A DNA stretch of 64,000 nt from Halioglobus sp. (GTDB taxonomy: Bacteria > Pseudomonadota > Gammaproteobacteria > Pseudomonadales > Halieaceae). Positions 17,531 to 26,603 of the stretch are shown here, one piece after another (position 1 is the first letter of the stretch; each line of letters opens with the position of its first letter). Location: the NCBI GenBank assembly GCA_028825045.1, contig JAPKAY010000006.1, positions 1-64,000 on the forward strand, written 5' to 3'. A program made the position numbers and the translations under genes. The notes beneath the pieces are model-generated. The model worked only from the letters and a program-made list of their open reading frames with translations. It ran no database searches and was not told where the DNA came from.

Positions 17531-18289
17531 TTAAAAAGTCACCTCTGCGACCTCGCGCTGAATCCCCTGCGCATTGAAGCTCTCCTCACGCCAGCTAATT
17601 AGACCCTGCGCATCCCGCCACATTGTTGTGCTGGAGCGCGTGCCGTAATGTTCAGTAACGATAAATTGGGCCGATAGAATTGCCTCCATGCTGTCACCGG
17701 GGTTTTGATCCCTCGCCGTTCCTTGCTCAGCTAATCTGCGATCGGCGACCACGCCAAACAGGCTTGCGTGCTCTATGTCGTCTTTTCGGAGCAATCGCTG
17801 CAGTTGCGCTTTGCCCCGTTCTACTTTCGGCCAGGGTGTGTCCAGGCTGGCGTTGCTTAACCCGTAGACGCCCGGTGGCAGACACCATGGGTCCAGCGTA
17901 TCGCTGTTGGTGAAATACCACAGTTCACCGCGATTGCCGATGAGCAGACTGAACCCCGCATAACTGCGTGCATGGGTTGCGAGCTTGTCGAGGAAGCTTT
18001 TTGGAGTATCAGTTCCGGTCAGGTAGTTCAGCGGTAGCTCGCCACGAGAGCGAGGAGCGATGACGGTGTGTGCCGGGTCGCTGTAGTTGGTGATGGCGGC
18101 AAAGCGGCCCCCGCGTGTCGCGCCCATCCAGGTGCCGCCCTGTTCCAGGTCTTTGCCTGCGAACAAGTAGGGGTACTCCGCCCAAAAAGCAGAGACCGCG
18201 GTGGGTCTGGCATGGAACTCGTCCCGGTTCGCCGCAACCACTAAAGGATACTGAGGTGAAACCTGGTGGGCGAATATCAACAAACACAT
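17531..18289 (-). CDS. NRDE family protein (TANGO2-like)
   Basis: Cytoplasmic protein of the NRDE/TANGO2 family, 252 residues. The hallmark AANRDEFHARPT sits about 20 residues in, followed by GGTWMGATRGGRFAAITNY and GRGELPLNYL-type segments. A start nine bases upstream (18298) is possible, but ATG 18289 gives MCLLIFAHQ, the family's usual N-terminus with Cys at position 2. Family members are linked to heme and lipid handling in eukaryotes. The bacterial role is unsettled. It is convergent with ptsP and divergent from lgt. Confidence 0.85.
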   Translation of the reverse strand: MCLLIFAHQVSPQYPLVVAANRDEFHARPTAVSAFWAEYPYLFAGKDLEQGGTWMGATRGGRFAAITNYSDPAHTVIAPRSRGELPLNYLTGTDTPKSFLDKLATHARSYAGFSLLIGNRGELWYFTNSDTLDPWCLPPGVYGLSNASLDTPWPKVERGKAQLQRLLRKDDIEHASLFGVVADRRLAEQGTARDQNPGDSMEAILSAQFIVTEHYGTRSSTTMWRDAQGLISWREESFNAQGIQREVAEVTF

Positions 18290-18421
18290 AGATCGCAACT
18301 GACTGTGTGGGGAAAGAATTGTGAATCGTAACGCGCTGGATGATAATACGGTTTATACAGACAGATTACTCGTCCCGGCTCACACCGGCCGCCTTTTTTG
18401 GCCATTCACTGATGTGCAACT

Positions 18422-19243
18422 ATGCTTCCCTATCCTGAAATAGATCCGATTGCTCTCGCTCTGGGACCGGTAAAGGTTCATTGGTACGGCCTGACGTACC
18501 TGACTGGCCTTGCCTTCGCATGGTGGTTGGCAGCGCGGCGCACGCAGCGACCCTGGTCCGTGGTTAAGCGCGAGCAGGTGGACGACCTCATTTTTTACGC
18601 CGCGCTGGGCGTTGTTTTGGGGGGCAGAATTGGTTATGCGTTGTTTTACGGCGGCGAACAGTTGGCGCAGGACCCCTCCTGGCTACTAAGGGTCTGGCAG
18701 GGAGGAATGTCTTTTCACGGCGGTTTCCTCGGTGTTCTATTGGCCATGTTTATCTTTGCCCGCCGTCACAAGATTGTGTTTGGTGATTTGATGGACTTTG
18801 TTGCGCCGCTGGTACCGGTGGGGCTGGGGTTGGGCCGTCTCGGTAATTTTATCGGTCAGGAGCTGTGGGGTCGTCCCACGGATGCGCCCTGGGGGATGGT
18901 GTTTCCGCGTGATCCGCTGCAGCTCGCCCGCCACCCTTCACAGCTTTACCAGTTTGCCCTTGAGGGCGCACTGCTATTAGTGATCATGCTGTGGTTTTCA
19001 TCCCGCGAGCGACCTACCTGGGCAGTCTCGGGCGTGTTCGCGCTGGGTTACGGTTGCCTGCGATTTGTCGCCGAATTTTTTCGGGAGCCGGACGAGCATA
19101 TTGGTTTTCAGGCGCTGGGCTGGATGACCCGGGGGCAGCTGCTTTCGCTGCCCATGATCGCACTGGGTATTTACTTGATTGTATGGGCGTATCGCAATGC
19201 CAGCAGAGGGGCGTCGCCGGCTCGGAGAAAACGCGCGAAATGA
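18422..19243 (+). CDS. lgt: Prolipoprotein diacylglyceryl transferase
   Basis: Inner-membrane enzyme that adds diacylglycerol to the lipobox Cys of prolipoproteins, 273 residues with about seven membrane segments. Signatures: [17 protein letters not shown] N-terminus ([18 protein letters not shown]), [26 protein letters not shown], the Lgt motif [17 protein letters not shown], and [12 protein letters not shown]. The stop overlaps the thyA start (ATGA). Its substrates in this window include the DUF4136 lipoprotein and the S8 peptidase. Confidence 0.96.
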   Translation: MLPYPEIDPIALALGPVKVHWYGLTYLTGLAFAWWLAARRTQRPWSVVKREQVDDLIFYAALGVVLGGRIGYALFYGGEQLAQDPSWLLRVWQGGMSFHGGFLGVLLAMFIFARRHKIVFGDLMDFVAPLVPVGLGLGRLGNFIGQELWGRPTDAPWGMVFPRDPLQLARHPSQLYQFALEGALLLVIMLWFSSRERPTWAVSGVFALGYGCLRFVAEFFREPDEHIGFQALGWMTRGQLLSLPMIALGIYLIVWAYRNASRGASPARRKRAK

Positions 19244-20073
19244 AGCAATATTTGGAACTGCTGCAGGATATCCTCGACCACGGCGTTCGCAAGGGCGACC
19301 GCACGGGTACCGGCACCCTGTCGGTCTTCGGGCGGCAGTTCCGCCACGACCTGGCCGATGGCTACCCCCTGCTGACTACCAAGAAGCTGCACTTTAGGGG
19401 CATAGCTAACGAACTTTTCTGGTTTCTCAGTGGTGATACCAACACGCGCTGGCTGAAGGACAATGGCGTGTCCATCTGGGATGAGTGGGCTACGGAGGAA
19501 GGGGACCTGGGGCCTGTCTACGGCGCTCAGTGGACGGCCTGGCCTACCCGTGATGGCGGCACCATCAATCAGATTGATTACGTAATCGATTGTTTGCGCA
19601 ACAACCCGGATAGCCGCCGAATCCTGTTTCACGCCTGGAATGTGGAGTACCTACCTGACGAGAAAATGAGCCCCCAGGAGAATGTGCGGGCGGGCCGTAT
19701 GGCGCTGCCGCCCTGTCATCTTCTGTACCAGTTTTATGTAGCAGATGGCCGTTTATCGGCGCAGCTGATGATTCGCTCCAGCGACTCCTTCCTTGGCTTG
19801 CCCTATAACACCGCCAGCCTGGCGTTGCTGACCATGATGCTGGCCCAACAATGTGATCTTGAGCCCGGAGAAATCATTATATGCACCGGAGACTCCCACA
19901 TTTACAGCAACCATTTGGAGCAGGTGCAGGAACAGCTGAGTCGCACCCCGCAGGCATTACCACGCATCAACATACGGCGCCGTCCTGACAGCATTTATGA
20001 CTATAGGTTTGAAGACTTTGAGCTGCTGGATTACAGTCCCCGCGCCCACATCGCAGCCCCGGTAGCAGTGTGA
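19240..20073 (+). CDS. thyA: Thymidylate synthase
   Basis: Methylates dUMP to dTMP using 5,10-methylene-THF. It has 277 residues starting at ATG 19240, overlapping the lgt stop by four bases. A longer in-frame reading from 18991 is non-coding sequence inside lgt. Motifs: [48 protein letters not shown], the catalytic Cys in [32 protein letters not shown] and [17 protein letters not shown]. folA is 16 bases downstream, pairing DHF production with its reduction. Confidence 0.96.
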   Translation: MKQYLELLQDILDHGVRKGDRTGTGTLSVFGRQFRHDLADGYPLLTTKKLHFRGIANELFWFLSGDTNTRWLKDNGVSIWDEWATEEGDLGPVYGAQWTAWPTRDGGTINQIDYVIDCLRNNPDSRRILFHAWNVEYLPDEKMSPQENVRAGRMALPPCHLLYQFYVADGRLSAQLMIRSSDSFLGLPYNTASLALLTMMLAQQCDLEPGEIIICTGDSHIYSNHLEQVQEQLSRTPQALPRINIRRRPDSIYDYRFEDFELLDYSPRAHIAAPVAV

Positions 20074-20089
20074 GCACAGGACTTCGTGC

Positions 20090-20602
20090 ATGACGACACT
20101 CGCCCTGGTTTTTGCCGTCGCGCGCAACGGCGTGATTGGCAAGGATAACGATCTGCCCTGGCGTCTGCCGGAGGATATGCGGCACTTTAAGGCTGTCACA
20201 ATGGGCAAACCTATCGTCATGGGCCGCAAGACCTATGATTCCATTGGGCGGCCCCTTCCGGGTCGTAGCAACATCGTAATCACTCGCAATGCCGGCTTTC
20301 AGGCGGAGGGGATCAGTGTGGTGTCTTCGCTGAATGCCGCGCTGGAGCTGGCGGAGAGAATCTCCACAGGAGACGGTGTGGAGGAGGTGGTCATCATGGG
20401 CGGCGCTCAAATCTATGCGGCGGCCTTACCCTTGGCTGACCGGTTATATGCCACCGAAGTACACGCCGATGTGGAGGGCGATACGCTGCTGCCGACGGTG
20501 GACTGGACGCAATGGCGGGAAATCAGCCGGGAAAGACACAATGCTCTGCCCCCCAACCCCTATGATTATAGTTTTGTCTGTTTTGATCGAATCGCCGACT
20601 AA
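20090..20602 (+). CDS. folA: Dihydrofolate reductase
   Basis: Reduces dihydrofolate to tetrahydrofolate with NADPH, 170 residues. Visible motifs: ALVFAVARNGVIGKDNDLPW (the Asp/Trp active-site loop), LPEDMRHFKAVTMGKPIVMG, GRKTYDSIGRPLPGRSNIV, and VVIMGGAQIYAAALPLADRL. It follows thyA in the lgt-thyA-folA run, the same order as in Pseudomonas, and closes the DHF generated by thymidylate synthase. Confidence 0.95.
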   Translation: MTTLALVFAVARNGVIGKDNDLPWRLPEDMRHFKAVTMGKPIVMGRKTYDSIGRPLPGRSNIVITRNAGFQAEGISVVSSLNAALELAERISTGDGVEEVVIMGGAQIYAAALPLADRLYATEVHADVEGDTLLPTVDWTQWREISRERHNALPPNPYDYSFVCFDRIAD

Positions 20603-20704
20603 ACTGACGGCGCAGGGAAGTACAATTGTTACCCCGAGTTGAAATGTGGGCCAATGTGTAACCAAAATACACACTTTATGAAAATGCCCCGAATGAGCGT
20701 GCGC

Positions 20705-20733
20705 ATTGATTGAAAACCTACCCCCATTTAGTT
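20705..20733 (+). promoter_or_regulatory. Possible sigma-70 promoter for the TonB operon
   Basis: A TTGATT hexamer is followed after about 17 bases by TAGTTT, roughly 110-140 bases ahead of the DUF3450 start in a 243-base gap. It is only a partial match to consensus. The leader beyond it is AT-rich and ends with AGGAAACG before the start codon. No obvious Fur box was recognised by eye. Confidence 0.3.
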
Positions 20734-20845
20734 TAAATTTGCGTGCTCGGTTTACCGACTGTGAATTTTCCACCGAATAAAGAAGTACTGAGGCTAATTT
20801 TTAGCTCTGAATCTCTCTGTTGGATGTATAGGAAACGTAATTCCC

Positions 20846-21631
20846 ATGACTACGCATAGATTGAAAAAGGCAGGTATCGCCCTGCTGGTATCTGCGGGCA
20901 CCCTGGTCGGGGCCGCAACTGCAACCCAGGCTGATACATTGGATTCCATTCTCGCGGTGGGCAAATCCAAAAATGCGGCTGCGCGTCAATCGCAGACAAA
21001 AATTGATCGTCTTGCGGATGAAACCCGTGATTTGCTGTCCGACTATAAGACGGTGACCAAGCAGGTCGACGGCTTAAAAGTCTATAACACGCGCTTACAA
21101 CGTCAAATTGAAAATCAACTGGCGCGGATCGAGGGGATCGATGAATCAATCGACAATTCCACGATTATTGCACGCCAGATGATGCCTCTGGTTATTCGGA
21201 TGATTGATGGCCTGCAAAAATTTGTTGAGCTGGATGTGCCGTTTGCTATGAAGGAGCGGCAGCAGCGTGTCAACTTCCTGCGTGCGAATGTCGACCGCTC
21301 CGATCTTACCGTCGCTGAAAAGTTTCGGCAGGTTCTGGAAGCCTATAAAATTGAGAATGAATATGGCCGTAAGATAGATGCCAGCAAAGGTAGCGTTGAA
21401 ATTGGCGACGTAGAGCGCGACGTGAATTTCCTGCAGGTTGGCCGCATTGCCTATTTGTATCAAACTACCGACACCGAACTTTCCGGTGCCTGGAATCAAA
21501 GGACGCGCAGCTGGGTTCCACTGGAACGGGGAGAATACCGTAACGCCATCATGAAAGGTCTGCGCATAGCACGCAAAGAGGCTTCAATTGACCTGATGAA
21601 CCTGCCAGTAGCTGCACCGGAGGCTAAATAA
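20846..21631 (+). CDS. DUF3450 family periplasmic protein
   Basis: Protein of 261 residues with a signal peptide (GIALLVSAGTLVGAATATQA-DTLD), then a long coiled-coil region (SQTKIDRLADETRDLLSDY, VDGLKVYNTRLQRQIENQL) and a globular end (QTTDTELSGAWNQRTRSWVPL). It is the first gene of a six-gene operon with the order seen in the Vibrio TonB2 cluster: DUF3450, TtpC, ExbB2, ExbD2, TonB2, TPR. It probably works in the periplasm with the TtpC/ExbB complex. Its biochemical role is not known. TAATG links it to the next gene. Confidence 0.9.
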   Translation: MTTHRLKKAGIALLVSAGTLVGAATATQADTLDSILAVGKSKNAAARQSQTKIDRLADETRDLLSDYKTVTKQVDGLKVYNTRLQRQIENQLARIEGIDESIDNSTIIARQMMPLVIRMIDGLQKFVELDVPFAMKERQQRVNFLRANVDRSDLTVAEKFRQVLEAYKIENEYGRKIDASKGSVEIGDVERDVNFLQVGRIAYLYQTTDTELSGAWNQRTRSWVPLERGEYRNAIMKGLRIARKEASIDLMNLPVAAPEAK

Positions 21632-23022
21632 TGAGCATCAAATCTGTAAAAGTTGTTGCGATCGCTCTGTGCAGCGCCATGGCGCTCTCTACCGCTTCCT
21701 GGGCACTGGCCCAAGAAGCGAAGACCCTGGATGAGCTGCTGGGTTTCGTCAAAAAAGGTCAGGTGACTGAGTCGAAAGAGAACCGTCAACGGGAACAGCG
21801 TTTTACCAAAGACAAGGCCAACCAGGCATCGGCGCTTGCGAGTGCGGAGGCCGAGCGCGCTCGTCAGGAAGCGCTGAGCTCCCAGTTGGAAGGTACGTAT
21901 GAAGCCAATGAGTTGTTGCTGGCAGCCAAGCAAGAGCTTCTAAAGGAAAAGCTTGGAACACTGGCAGAACTCTTCGGCCATCTCACATCAACGGCGGGTG
22001 ATTTATCCGCCAATATGGAACAATCGGTGATCAGTGCCCAGTACCCGGGCCGAGAGGTATTCCTGCAGGACCTCATTAAGAAGATGAGCGGGTCCGACAA
22101 ATTACCCAGCATCGCGGAGATTGAGCAGGTCTGGTATGAACTGAACCGCGAGATGGTCGAGTCTGGCAAGGTCGTTTCCTTTACCACCGAAGTGGCCCAC
22201 CCAAATGGCGACAAGGGTGAGGAGAGAGTCGTGCGCATTGGCACGTTCAATGTCGTGTCAGAAGCAGGCGATTACTTAACGTATATACCCGAAAAGGGCA
22301 CGCTGGAAGAATTGGCGCGTCAGCCTTCCGGCCCCTATCTTGGCTGGGCTAGAGAGCTCGCTAATGCCACCGAGGGTTTGCATAAATTCGGCATCGACCC
22401 CACCGGCCCGAGCGGTGGTTCTTTCTTGTCTGCCTTGATTAATAGCCCTAATCTGGAAGAGAAGTGGCACCAGGGTGGTTACATCGGCTATGCCATTACG
22501 GCAGTGGGGGCATTCGCCTTCCTGCTCGCTATATGGCGGCTAATTGTGTTGACGGGCGTCAGTGCGAAGGTTAACAGCCAGCTTAAAAGCGACAAGGCCA
22601 ACGACGACAACCCACTGGGTCGTGTTCTTAAAGTACACGAAGACAATCCGACGATGGATCCCGATACATTGGAGCTGAAATTGTCTGAGGGGATACTCAA
22701 AGAAACTCCAGGCCTCGAAAGTGGTCTGACGCTATTGAAGATTATTGCCGCAATTGCGCCGCTGATGGGACTGTTGGGTACGGTGACCGGTATGATTGTC
22801 ACCTTTCAGGCCATCACCATCTTCGGCACGGGCGATCCCAAGGCGATGGCTGGCGGTATTTCCGGCGCCCTCGTAACGACCGTGCTCGGTCTGCTGGTAG
22901 CGATTCCTACGGTTCTGCTGCATACCATTGTCAATGGACGCGCCCAGCGCATCATCCATATCTTGAATGAGCAGACCACGGGTATCATCGCGGAGCACAC
23001 TGAGGCTAAGCAGAGGACATAA
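21631..23022 (+). CDS. TtpC-like MotA/TolQ/ExbB proton channel family protein
   Basis: Long ExbB-family protein, 463 residues. It has a signal peptide (ALCSAMALSTASWALA-QEA) and a large periplasmic part with an Ala/Glu/Arg-rich coiled coil (ANQASALASAEAERARQEAL). A membrane segment at about 288-308 is followed by the ExbB domain with two more (GLTLLKIIAAIAPLMGLLGTVTGMI; GGISGALVTTVLGLLVAIPTVLLHTIV). This architecture is that of TtpC, which Vibrio requires for TonB2-dependent uptake. It overlaps the DUF3450 stop by one base. Confidence 0.9.
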   Translation: MSIKSVKVVAIALCSAMALSTASWALAQEAKTLDELLGFVKKGQVTESKENRQREQRFTKDKANQASALASAEAERARQEALSSQLEGTYEANELLLAAKQELLKEKLGTLAELFGHLTSTAGDLSANMEQSVISAQYPGREVFLQDLIKKMSGSDKLPSIAEIEQVWYELNREMVESGKVVSFTTEVAHPNGDKGEERVVRIGTFNVVSEAGDYLTYIPEKGTLEELARQPSGPYLGWARELANATEGLHKFGIDPTGPSGGSFLSALINSPNLEEKWHQGGYIGYAITAVGAFAFLLAIWRLIVLTGVSAKVNSQLKSDKANDDNPLGRVLKVHEDNPTMDPDTLELKLSEGILKETPGLESGLTLLKIIAAIAPLMGLLGTVTGMIVTFQAITIFGTGDPKAMAGGISGALVTTVLGLLVAIPTVLLHTIVNGRAQRIIHILNEQTTGIIAEHTEAKQRT

Positions 23023-23023
23023 T

Positions 23024-23551
23024 ATGTACTGGTTCGATAGTGCATATGAGGCCGTTTCCCGCTTTATGGATATGGGTGGGAACGTACTCTGGCTGATCGC
23101 TCTTCTGCTTTTTGTGATGTGGACGCTGATCTTTGAGCGTGTCTGGTACTTCAAAGCCGGATGGAAAAACGATGTGGGTACAGCGATTGCAAATTGGGAG
23201 TCGCGGCCTGAGCGGAGCTCCTGGTCTGCCCACCAAATACGGGAGAAGTTGATCTCCCAGGCAAGAATGCAGATTTATCAGTATCTTCCTGTGATTAAAA
23301 CCATGGTGGCCTTGTGCCCGCTACTGGGCTTGTTGGGAACCGTGACGGGGATGATTGAAGTGTTCAATATTATGGCAGTCACCGGTGGTGGTGACGCGAA
23401 GTCTATGGCCGGCGGTGTTTCCAGAGCGACTATTCCGACAATGGCCGGTATGGTAGCTGCGATATCCGGCGTATTTGCCATGACGTATCTAACTCGGGTT
23501 GCCCAGCGCGAAAGCGAGTTCCTGGCAGACAACCTCACGACCGATCACTAA
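23024..23551 (+). CDS. exbB: ExbB-type proton channel subunit
   Basis: Inner-membrane channel subunit coupling the proton gradient to TonB, 175 residues. The start is ATG 23024 (MYWFDSAYEAVSRF), one base after the ttpC stop; upstream in-frame codons lie inside ttpC. It has three membrane segments: GGNVLWLIALLLFVMWTLIF, then MVALCPLLGLLGTVTGMIEVF, then GMVAAISGVFAMTYL. It is short compared with classical ExbB, as in TonB2 systems. Confidence 0.9.
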   Translation: MYWFDSAYEAVSRFMDMGGNVLWLIALLLFVMWTLIFERVWYFKAGWKNDVGTAIANWESRPERSSWSAHQIREKLISQARMQIYQYLPVIKTMVALCPLLGLLGTVTGMIEVFNIMAVTGGGDAKSMAGGVSRATIPTMAGMVAAISGVFAMTYLTRVAQRESEFLADNLTTDH

Positions 23552-23565
23552 GAGAGCCGATTGTA

Positions 23566-23970
23566 ATGCGCAGGAATCATCGAGCAGTTGCCGAAGACGA
23601 AGCCGAGATCGATTTGACGCCCATGCTGGACGTTGTATTCATCATGCTGATCTTTTTTATTGTCACCGCGGTCTTCATTAAAGAGGCGGGCGTTGAGGTC
23701 AATCGTCCTGAGGCGTCCACCACGGATCCCAAGGAAAACGTCAATATACTGATTGCCATCAGCGCAACCAATGAGATCTGGATGGACAAGCGTCGAATTG
23801 ATGTCCGTGCAGTGCGCGCCAATATCGAACGGCTGCATGCAGAAAATCCCAAAGGGGCAGTGGTTATTCAGGCCGACCTTGAATCGAATACCGAAACGGT
23901 AGTGGCTGTTCTAGACGCATCGCGTGAAGCTGGTGTTTATGATGTCTCGCTGGCAACTGAAGATAATTAA
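23566..23970 (+). CDS. exbD: ExbD-type biopolymer transport protein
   Basis: Partner of ExbB, 134 residues with one N-terminal membrane helix and a periplasmic domain. The conserved segment EAEIDLTPMLDVVFIMLIFF contains the Asp that carries protons in ExbD/TolR proteins. The periplasmic fold includes NILIAISATNEIWMDKRRID and KGAVVIQADLESNTETVVAVLDA. It lies 14 bases after exbB and six bases before tonB. Confidence 0.93.
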   Translation: MRRNHRAVAEDEAEIDLTPMLDVVFIMLIFFIVTAVFIKEAGVEVNRPEASTTDPKENVNILIAISATNEIWMDKRRIDVRAVRANIERLHAENPKGAVVIQADLESNTETVVAVLDASREAGVYDVSLATEDN

Positions 23971-23976
23971 AACACT

Positions 23977-24582
23977 ATGAATCGCAATTTTATCAGACTT
24001 GTCCTCGGCGCCGTGTTCGCGATCCCGGTAGCGGGTGGTCTGTTTTTCATTATGCAGTACCTGATTGCGTCTTCGCATCCCGACATTGATGACACGAAGC
24101 AGACCAAAATTGCTGATATTCATATGCCCGATCGTGAAATTGAGGATATTCAAACGCCCAAGCCAGACAAGGTAGATGACCCGGAAGAGCCGCCGCCTGA
24201 TATGGATACGCCCGATATGGAAATGGATATGGATATTCAGGCGACCAATATGGCGCCTCAGACGAGCGTGGAACTTTCCATCGACAGTGGCGGTATGAAC
24301 ACCGGAGATGGTGAGTATTTACCCATTGTAAAAGTAGCACCCATTTACCCGCGCAGGGCGCAAGCGCGCGGCATTAGCGGCTATTGTATTGTTGAATACA
24401 CAGTAACCACGTCAGGTGCCATTCGGGATCCGGTGGCGGTGGATTGTAAGCCCTCCGGTGTGTTTGAGAAGGCATCGGTGAGGGCCTCGACGAAGTTCAA
24501 GTACAAGCCGCGTGTGATTGATGGCGAGCCTATTGAGGTCCCTGGTGTACAGAATCAGTTCACCTACGAGTTGGAACAGTAA
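23977..24582 (+). CDS. tonB: TonB energy-transducing protein
   Basis: Spans the periplasm to energise outer-membrane receptors, 201 residues. It has an N-terminal anchor (LVLGAVFAIPVAGGLFFIMQYL) and a short linker instead of long Glu-Pro/Lys-Pro repeats (KPDKVDDPEEPPPDM followed by a Met/Asp-rich stretch near 74-92). The C-terminal TonB domain reads APIYPRRAQARGISGYCIVE, YTVTTSGAIRDPVAVDC and KASVRASTKFKYKPRVIDG. It follows exbD in the operon. TonB proteins of this length are typical of the TonB2 type. Confidence 0.9.
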   Translation: MNRNFIRLVLGAVFAIPVAGGLFFIMQYLIASSHPDIDDTKQTKIADIHMPDREIEDIQTPKPDKVDDPEEPPPDMDTPDMEMDMDIQATNMAPQTSVELSIDSGGMNTGDGEYLPIVKVAPIYPRRAQARGISGYCIVEYTVTTSGAIRDPVAVDCKPSGVFEKASVRASTKFKYKPRVIDGEPIEVPGVQNQFTYELEQ

Positions 24583-24596
24583 ACGGTTAACGTGCT

Positions 24597-26039
24597 ATGA
24601 CAGGGTTTAAACCAACAATCTGGATGCGTGCGATAGTACTGGCGTTGCCCGTGCTTGCCTTACAGGTTGGTATCACTCAACTCCAAAGTGACCTCGGCCA
24701 GGTGTCGTGGTCAGCGCCATTTGCGCAGGACGAGGCGAAGAAGCCAGAGAGAGAAAAACGACGGACGCCAGCGCTGCGCAACAAGGTGTACGAAAAGTTG
24801 GCGGAGGCGCAGGTGGCCGCAGAAGCCAAGGATTTAACGACGGCTTCCGCCATACTCAACGCCATGATCGCCGGAGACGGTAAGAAAGCGCTCAACAGCT
24901 ATGAGCTGGCGAATGTCTACAATCTGAAAGCGTTCATTCAATACTCCCGCGAAGATTACGCCGGCGCGCTCAATTCCTACGAGAAGGTCGTTTCCCAGCC
25001 AGATATACCGCTGGCAATGGAAATCAACACACGCTTCACTATCGCCCAACTCTACTTTGTGCAGGAGGAGTGGCAAAAAGGAATCGATGCCTTGATCAAG
25101 TGGTTTAACATGACAGAAACGCCCAACGCCAACGCCTATGTGCTGCTGGCCCAGGGGTACTACCAGGTTAAGGATTTCGACAAAGCGCTGACCAATGTTG
25201 AGAAAGCCATCAGCATGACCGAGGCAAAAGGCAAGGTACCCAAAGAGCAGTGGTACAACCTGGCACGCTATCTCTATTTCGAAAAAAATGACACCAAGAA
25301 TACGGTCCGAGTATTGGAAGAACTGCTTAAGCATTACCCCAAGAAAGAGTACTGGGTGCAGGTTTCCCATATGTACGGGGAACAGAACAAGGAGTCTCAG
25401 CAGCTGGCCGCAATGGAAACAGCCTACGTGCAGAACATGCTGGATAATGGGAACGAACAGGTCACCATGGCCTACCTTTATCTCAATGCCGATGTACCCT
25501 ACAAGGCGGCCAAGGTGATGGACAAGGGCCTGAAAAACGACTCCATTGACGGGAAGTCCAAAAACTGGGAAATAACTGGAAATTCCTGGCGTCAGGCTCA
25601 GGAAATCAAAAAAGCTATCCCGGCCATGGAGACGGCAGCAGGCAAATCGGATTCCGGTGAGCTCTATGCGCGTTTGGGCAATATTTACCTGGACGGCGAC
25701 CAGTTCAATAAAGCGGCTGCCGCCATCAATAAGGGCTTGAAGCGTGGCGGCGTTAAGCGGCCCGATACTGCCCGGCTGGTGCTGGGAATGGCGTACTATA
25801 ACGTTGGCAAGTACCAACAAGCGGAGGAAGCGTTCGAGGCGGCGGGTCGTGACGAACGTTCGAAGCAGTATGCTGATCAGTGGATCAACTATATGAATAC
25901 GGAATTAGAGCGACAGGAGTCCATGCAGCAAGAAGAGACTGCGCTTGAAGCAAGTACGAAGAAGCTTAAAGGGGAGCCCGCGCAGGAAGAAGGCACACCG
26001 GAAGATGTTGTGCAGGAAGAGACGGTACAGGAAGGCTAA
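24597..26039 (+). CDS. TPR-repeat protein of the TonB operon
   Basis: Secreted protein of 480 residues with an N-terminal hydrophobic signal (MRAIVLALPVLALQVGI) and many tetratricopeptide repeats, for example YELANVYNLKAFIQYSREDY, ANAYVLLAQGYYQVKDFDKA, LYARLGNIYLDGDQFNKAA and TARLVLGMAYYNVGKYQQAE. It ends in a Glu-rich tail. Vibrio TonB2 clusters carry a TPR gene in this position. A periplasmic scaffold for the ExbB-TonB complex or for receptors is likely but unproven. It is the last gene before the terminator at 26088. Confidence 0.88.
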   Translation: MTGFKPTIWMRAIVLALPVLALQVGITQLQSDLGQVSWSAPFAQDEAKKPEREKRRTPALRNKVYEKLAEAQVAAEAKDLTTASAILNAMIAGDGKKALNSYELANVYNLKAFIQYSREDYAGALNSYEKVVSQPDIPLAMEINTRFTIAQLYFVQEEWQKGIDALIKWFNMTETPNANAYVLLAQGYYQVKDFDKALTNVEKAISMTEAKGKVPKEQWYNLARYLYFEKNDTKNTVRVLEELLKHYPKKEYWVQVSHMYGEQNKESQQLAAMETAYVQNMLDNGNEQVTMAYLYLNADVPYKAAKVMDKGLKNDSIDGKSKNWEITGNSWRQAQEIKKAIPAMETAAGKSDSGELYARLGNIYLDGDQFNKAAAAINKGLKRGGVKRPDTARLVLGMAYYNVGKYQQAEEAFEAAGRDERSKQYADQWINYMNTELERQESMQQEETALEASTKKLKGEPAQEEGTPEDVVQEETVQEG

Positions 26040-26087
26040 ACCTGCGCCGGCGGATCTCGTGGGCAACCAAATGAAAGATGAACCAAT

Positions 26088-26118
26088 AAAAAAAGGAGCT
26101 ACAAGAGCTCCTTTTTTT
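26088..26118. terminator. Bidirectional intrinsic terminator
   Basis: Seven A residues, GGAGCT, loop ACAAG, AGCTCC, then seven T residues. The symmetrical A and T runs let it terminate both the TonB operon (plus strand) and the cold-shock gene (minus strand), which converge here. Confidence 0.9.
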
Positions 26119-26144
26119 ATTGTCTATCCCACTACCTTGCGGAC

Positions 26145-26351
26145 CTAAATTGGAACGACATCCTCTGCTTGCGGGCCTTTCTGACCATCCGTCACGTTGA
26201 ATTCTACCTTTTGACCGTCGGCCAAAGTTTTGAATCCATCGCCCTGGATGGAGCTGAAATGAACGAATACATCGGGGCCATCTTCACGCTCGATAAAGCC
26301 GAATCCCTTGGTTTCGTTAAACCATTTAACCGTACCATTTGTCTTAGACAT
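26145..26351 (-). CDS. Cold-shock domain protein (CspA family)
   Basis: Single-domain nucleic-acid chaperone of 68 residues: [18 protein letters not shown] (RNP1) and [17 protein letters not shown] (RNP2), then [22 protein letters not shown] 26351, preceded by AGGTAAACATT, gives the family N-terminus MSKTNGT. Another in-frame ATG at 26381 with AAGGTG before it would add ten residues. The upstream gap of about 250 bases to glk leaves room for the long 5' leader common to csp genes. The paralogue type cannot be named from sequence alone. Confidence 0.92.
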   Translation of the reverse strand: MSKTNGTVKWFNETKGFGFIEREDGPDVFVHFSSIQGDGFKTLADGQKVEFNVTDGQKGPQAEDVVPI

Positions 26352-26603
26352 AATGTTTACCTGTATTGCTTGCGGCGCCATGTCCAGGCACCTTTTTCGT
26401 TAAAATAGTTATTTATGGTGTACGTACCGATGAACTTGATGGAACTTCGACCGTGAGCATAAATACCGCTGGGACCACCCAGCAGAAGGAGTGTAGCACC
26501 ATAATTGGCGATTGAAAGGGAAGTTGCGTAACTATTTCGGGCGAATATTGGCTTCCCTGGGGGATTTGGGGGGCGTTCTGAATGACCGTGGAGGTTGCAG
26601 GCG

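Noticed and set aside
18991..19239. Upstream extension of thyA
   Set aside because: It reads through the end of lgt in another frame; thymidylate synthase starts cleanly at 19240.
24834..25820. 328-codon minus-strand frame inside the TPR gene
   Set aside because: Hydrophobic antisense of a TPR repeat gene; no start signal and the TPR reading is convincing.
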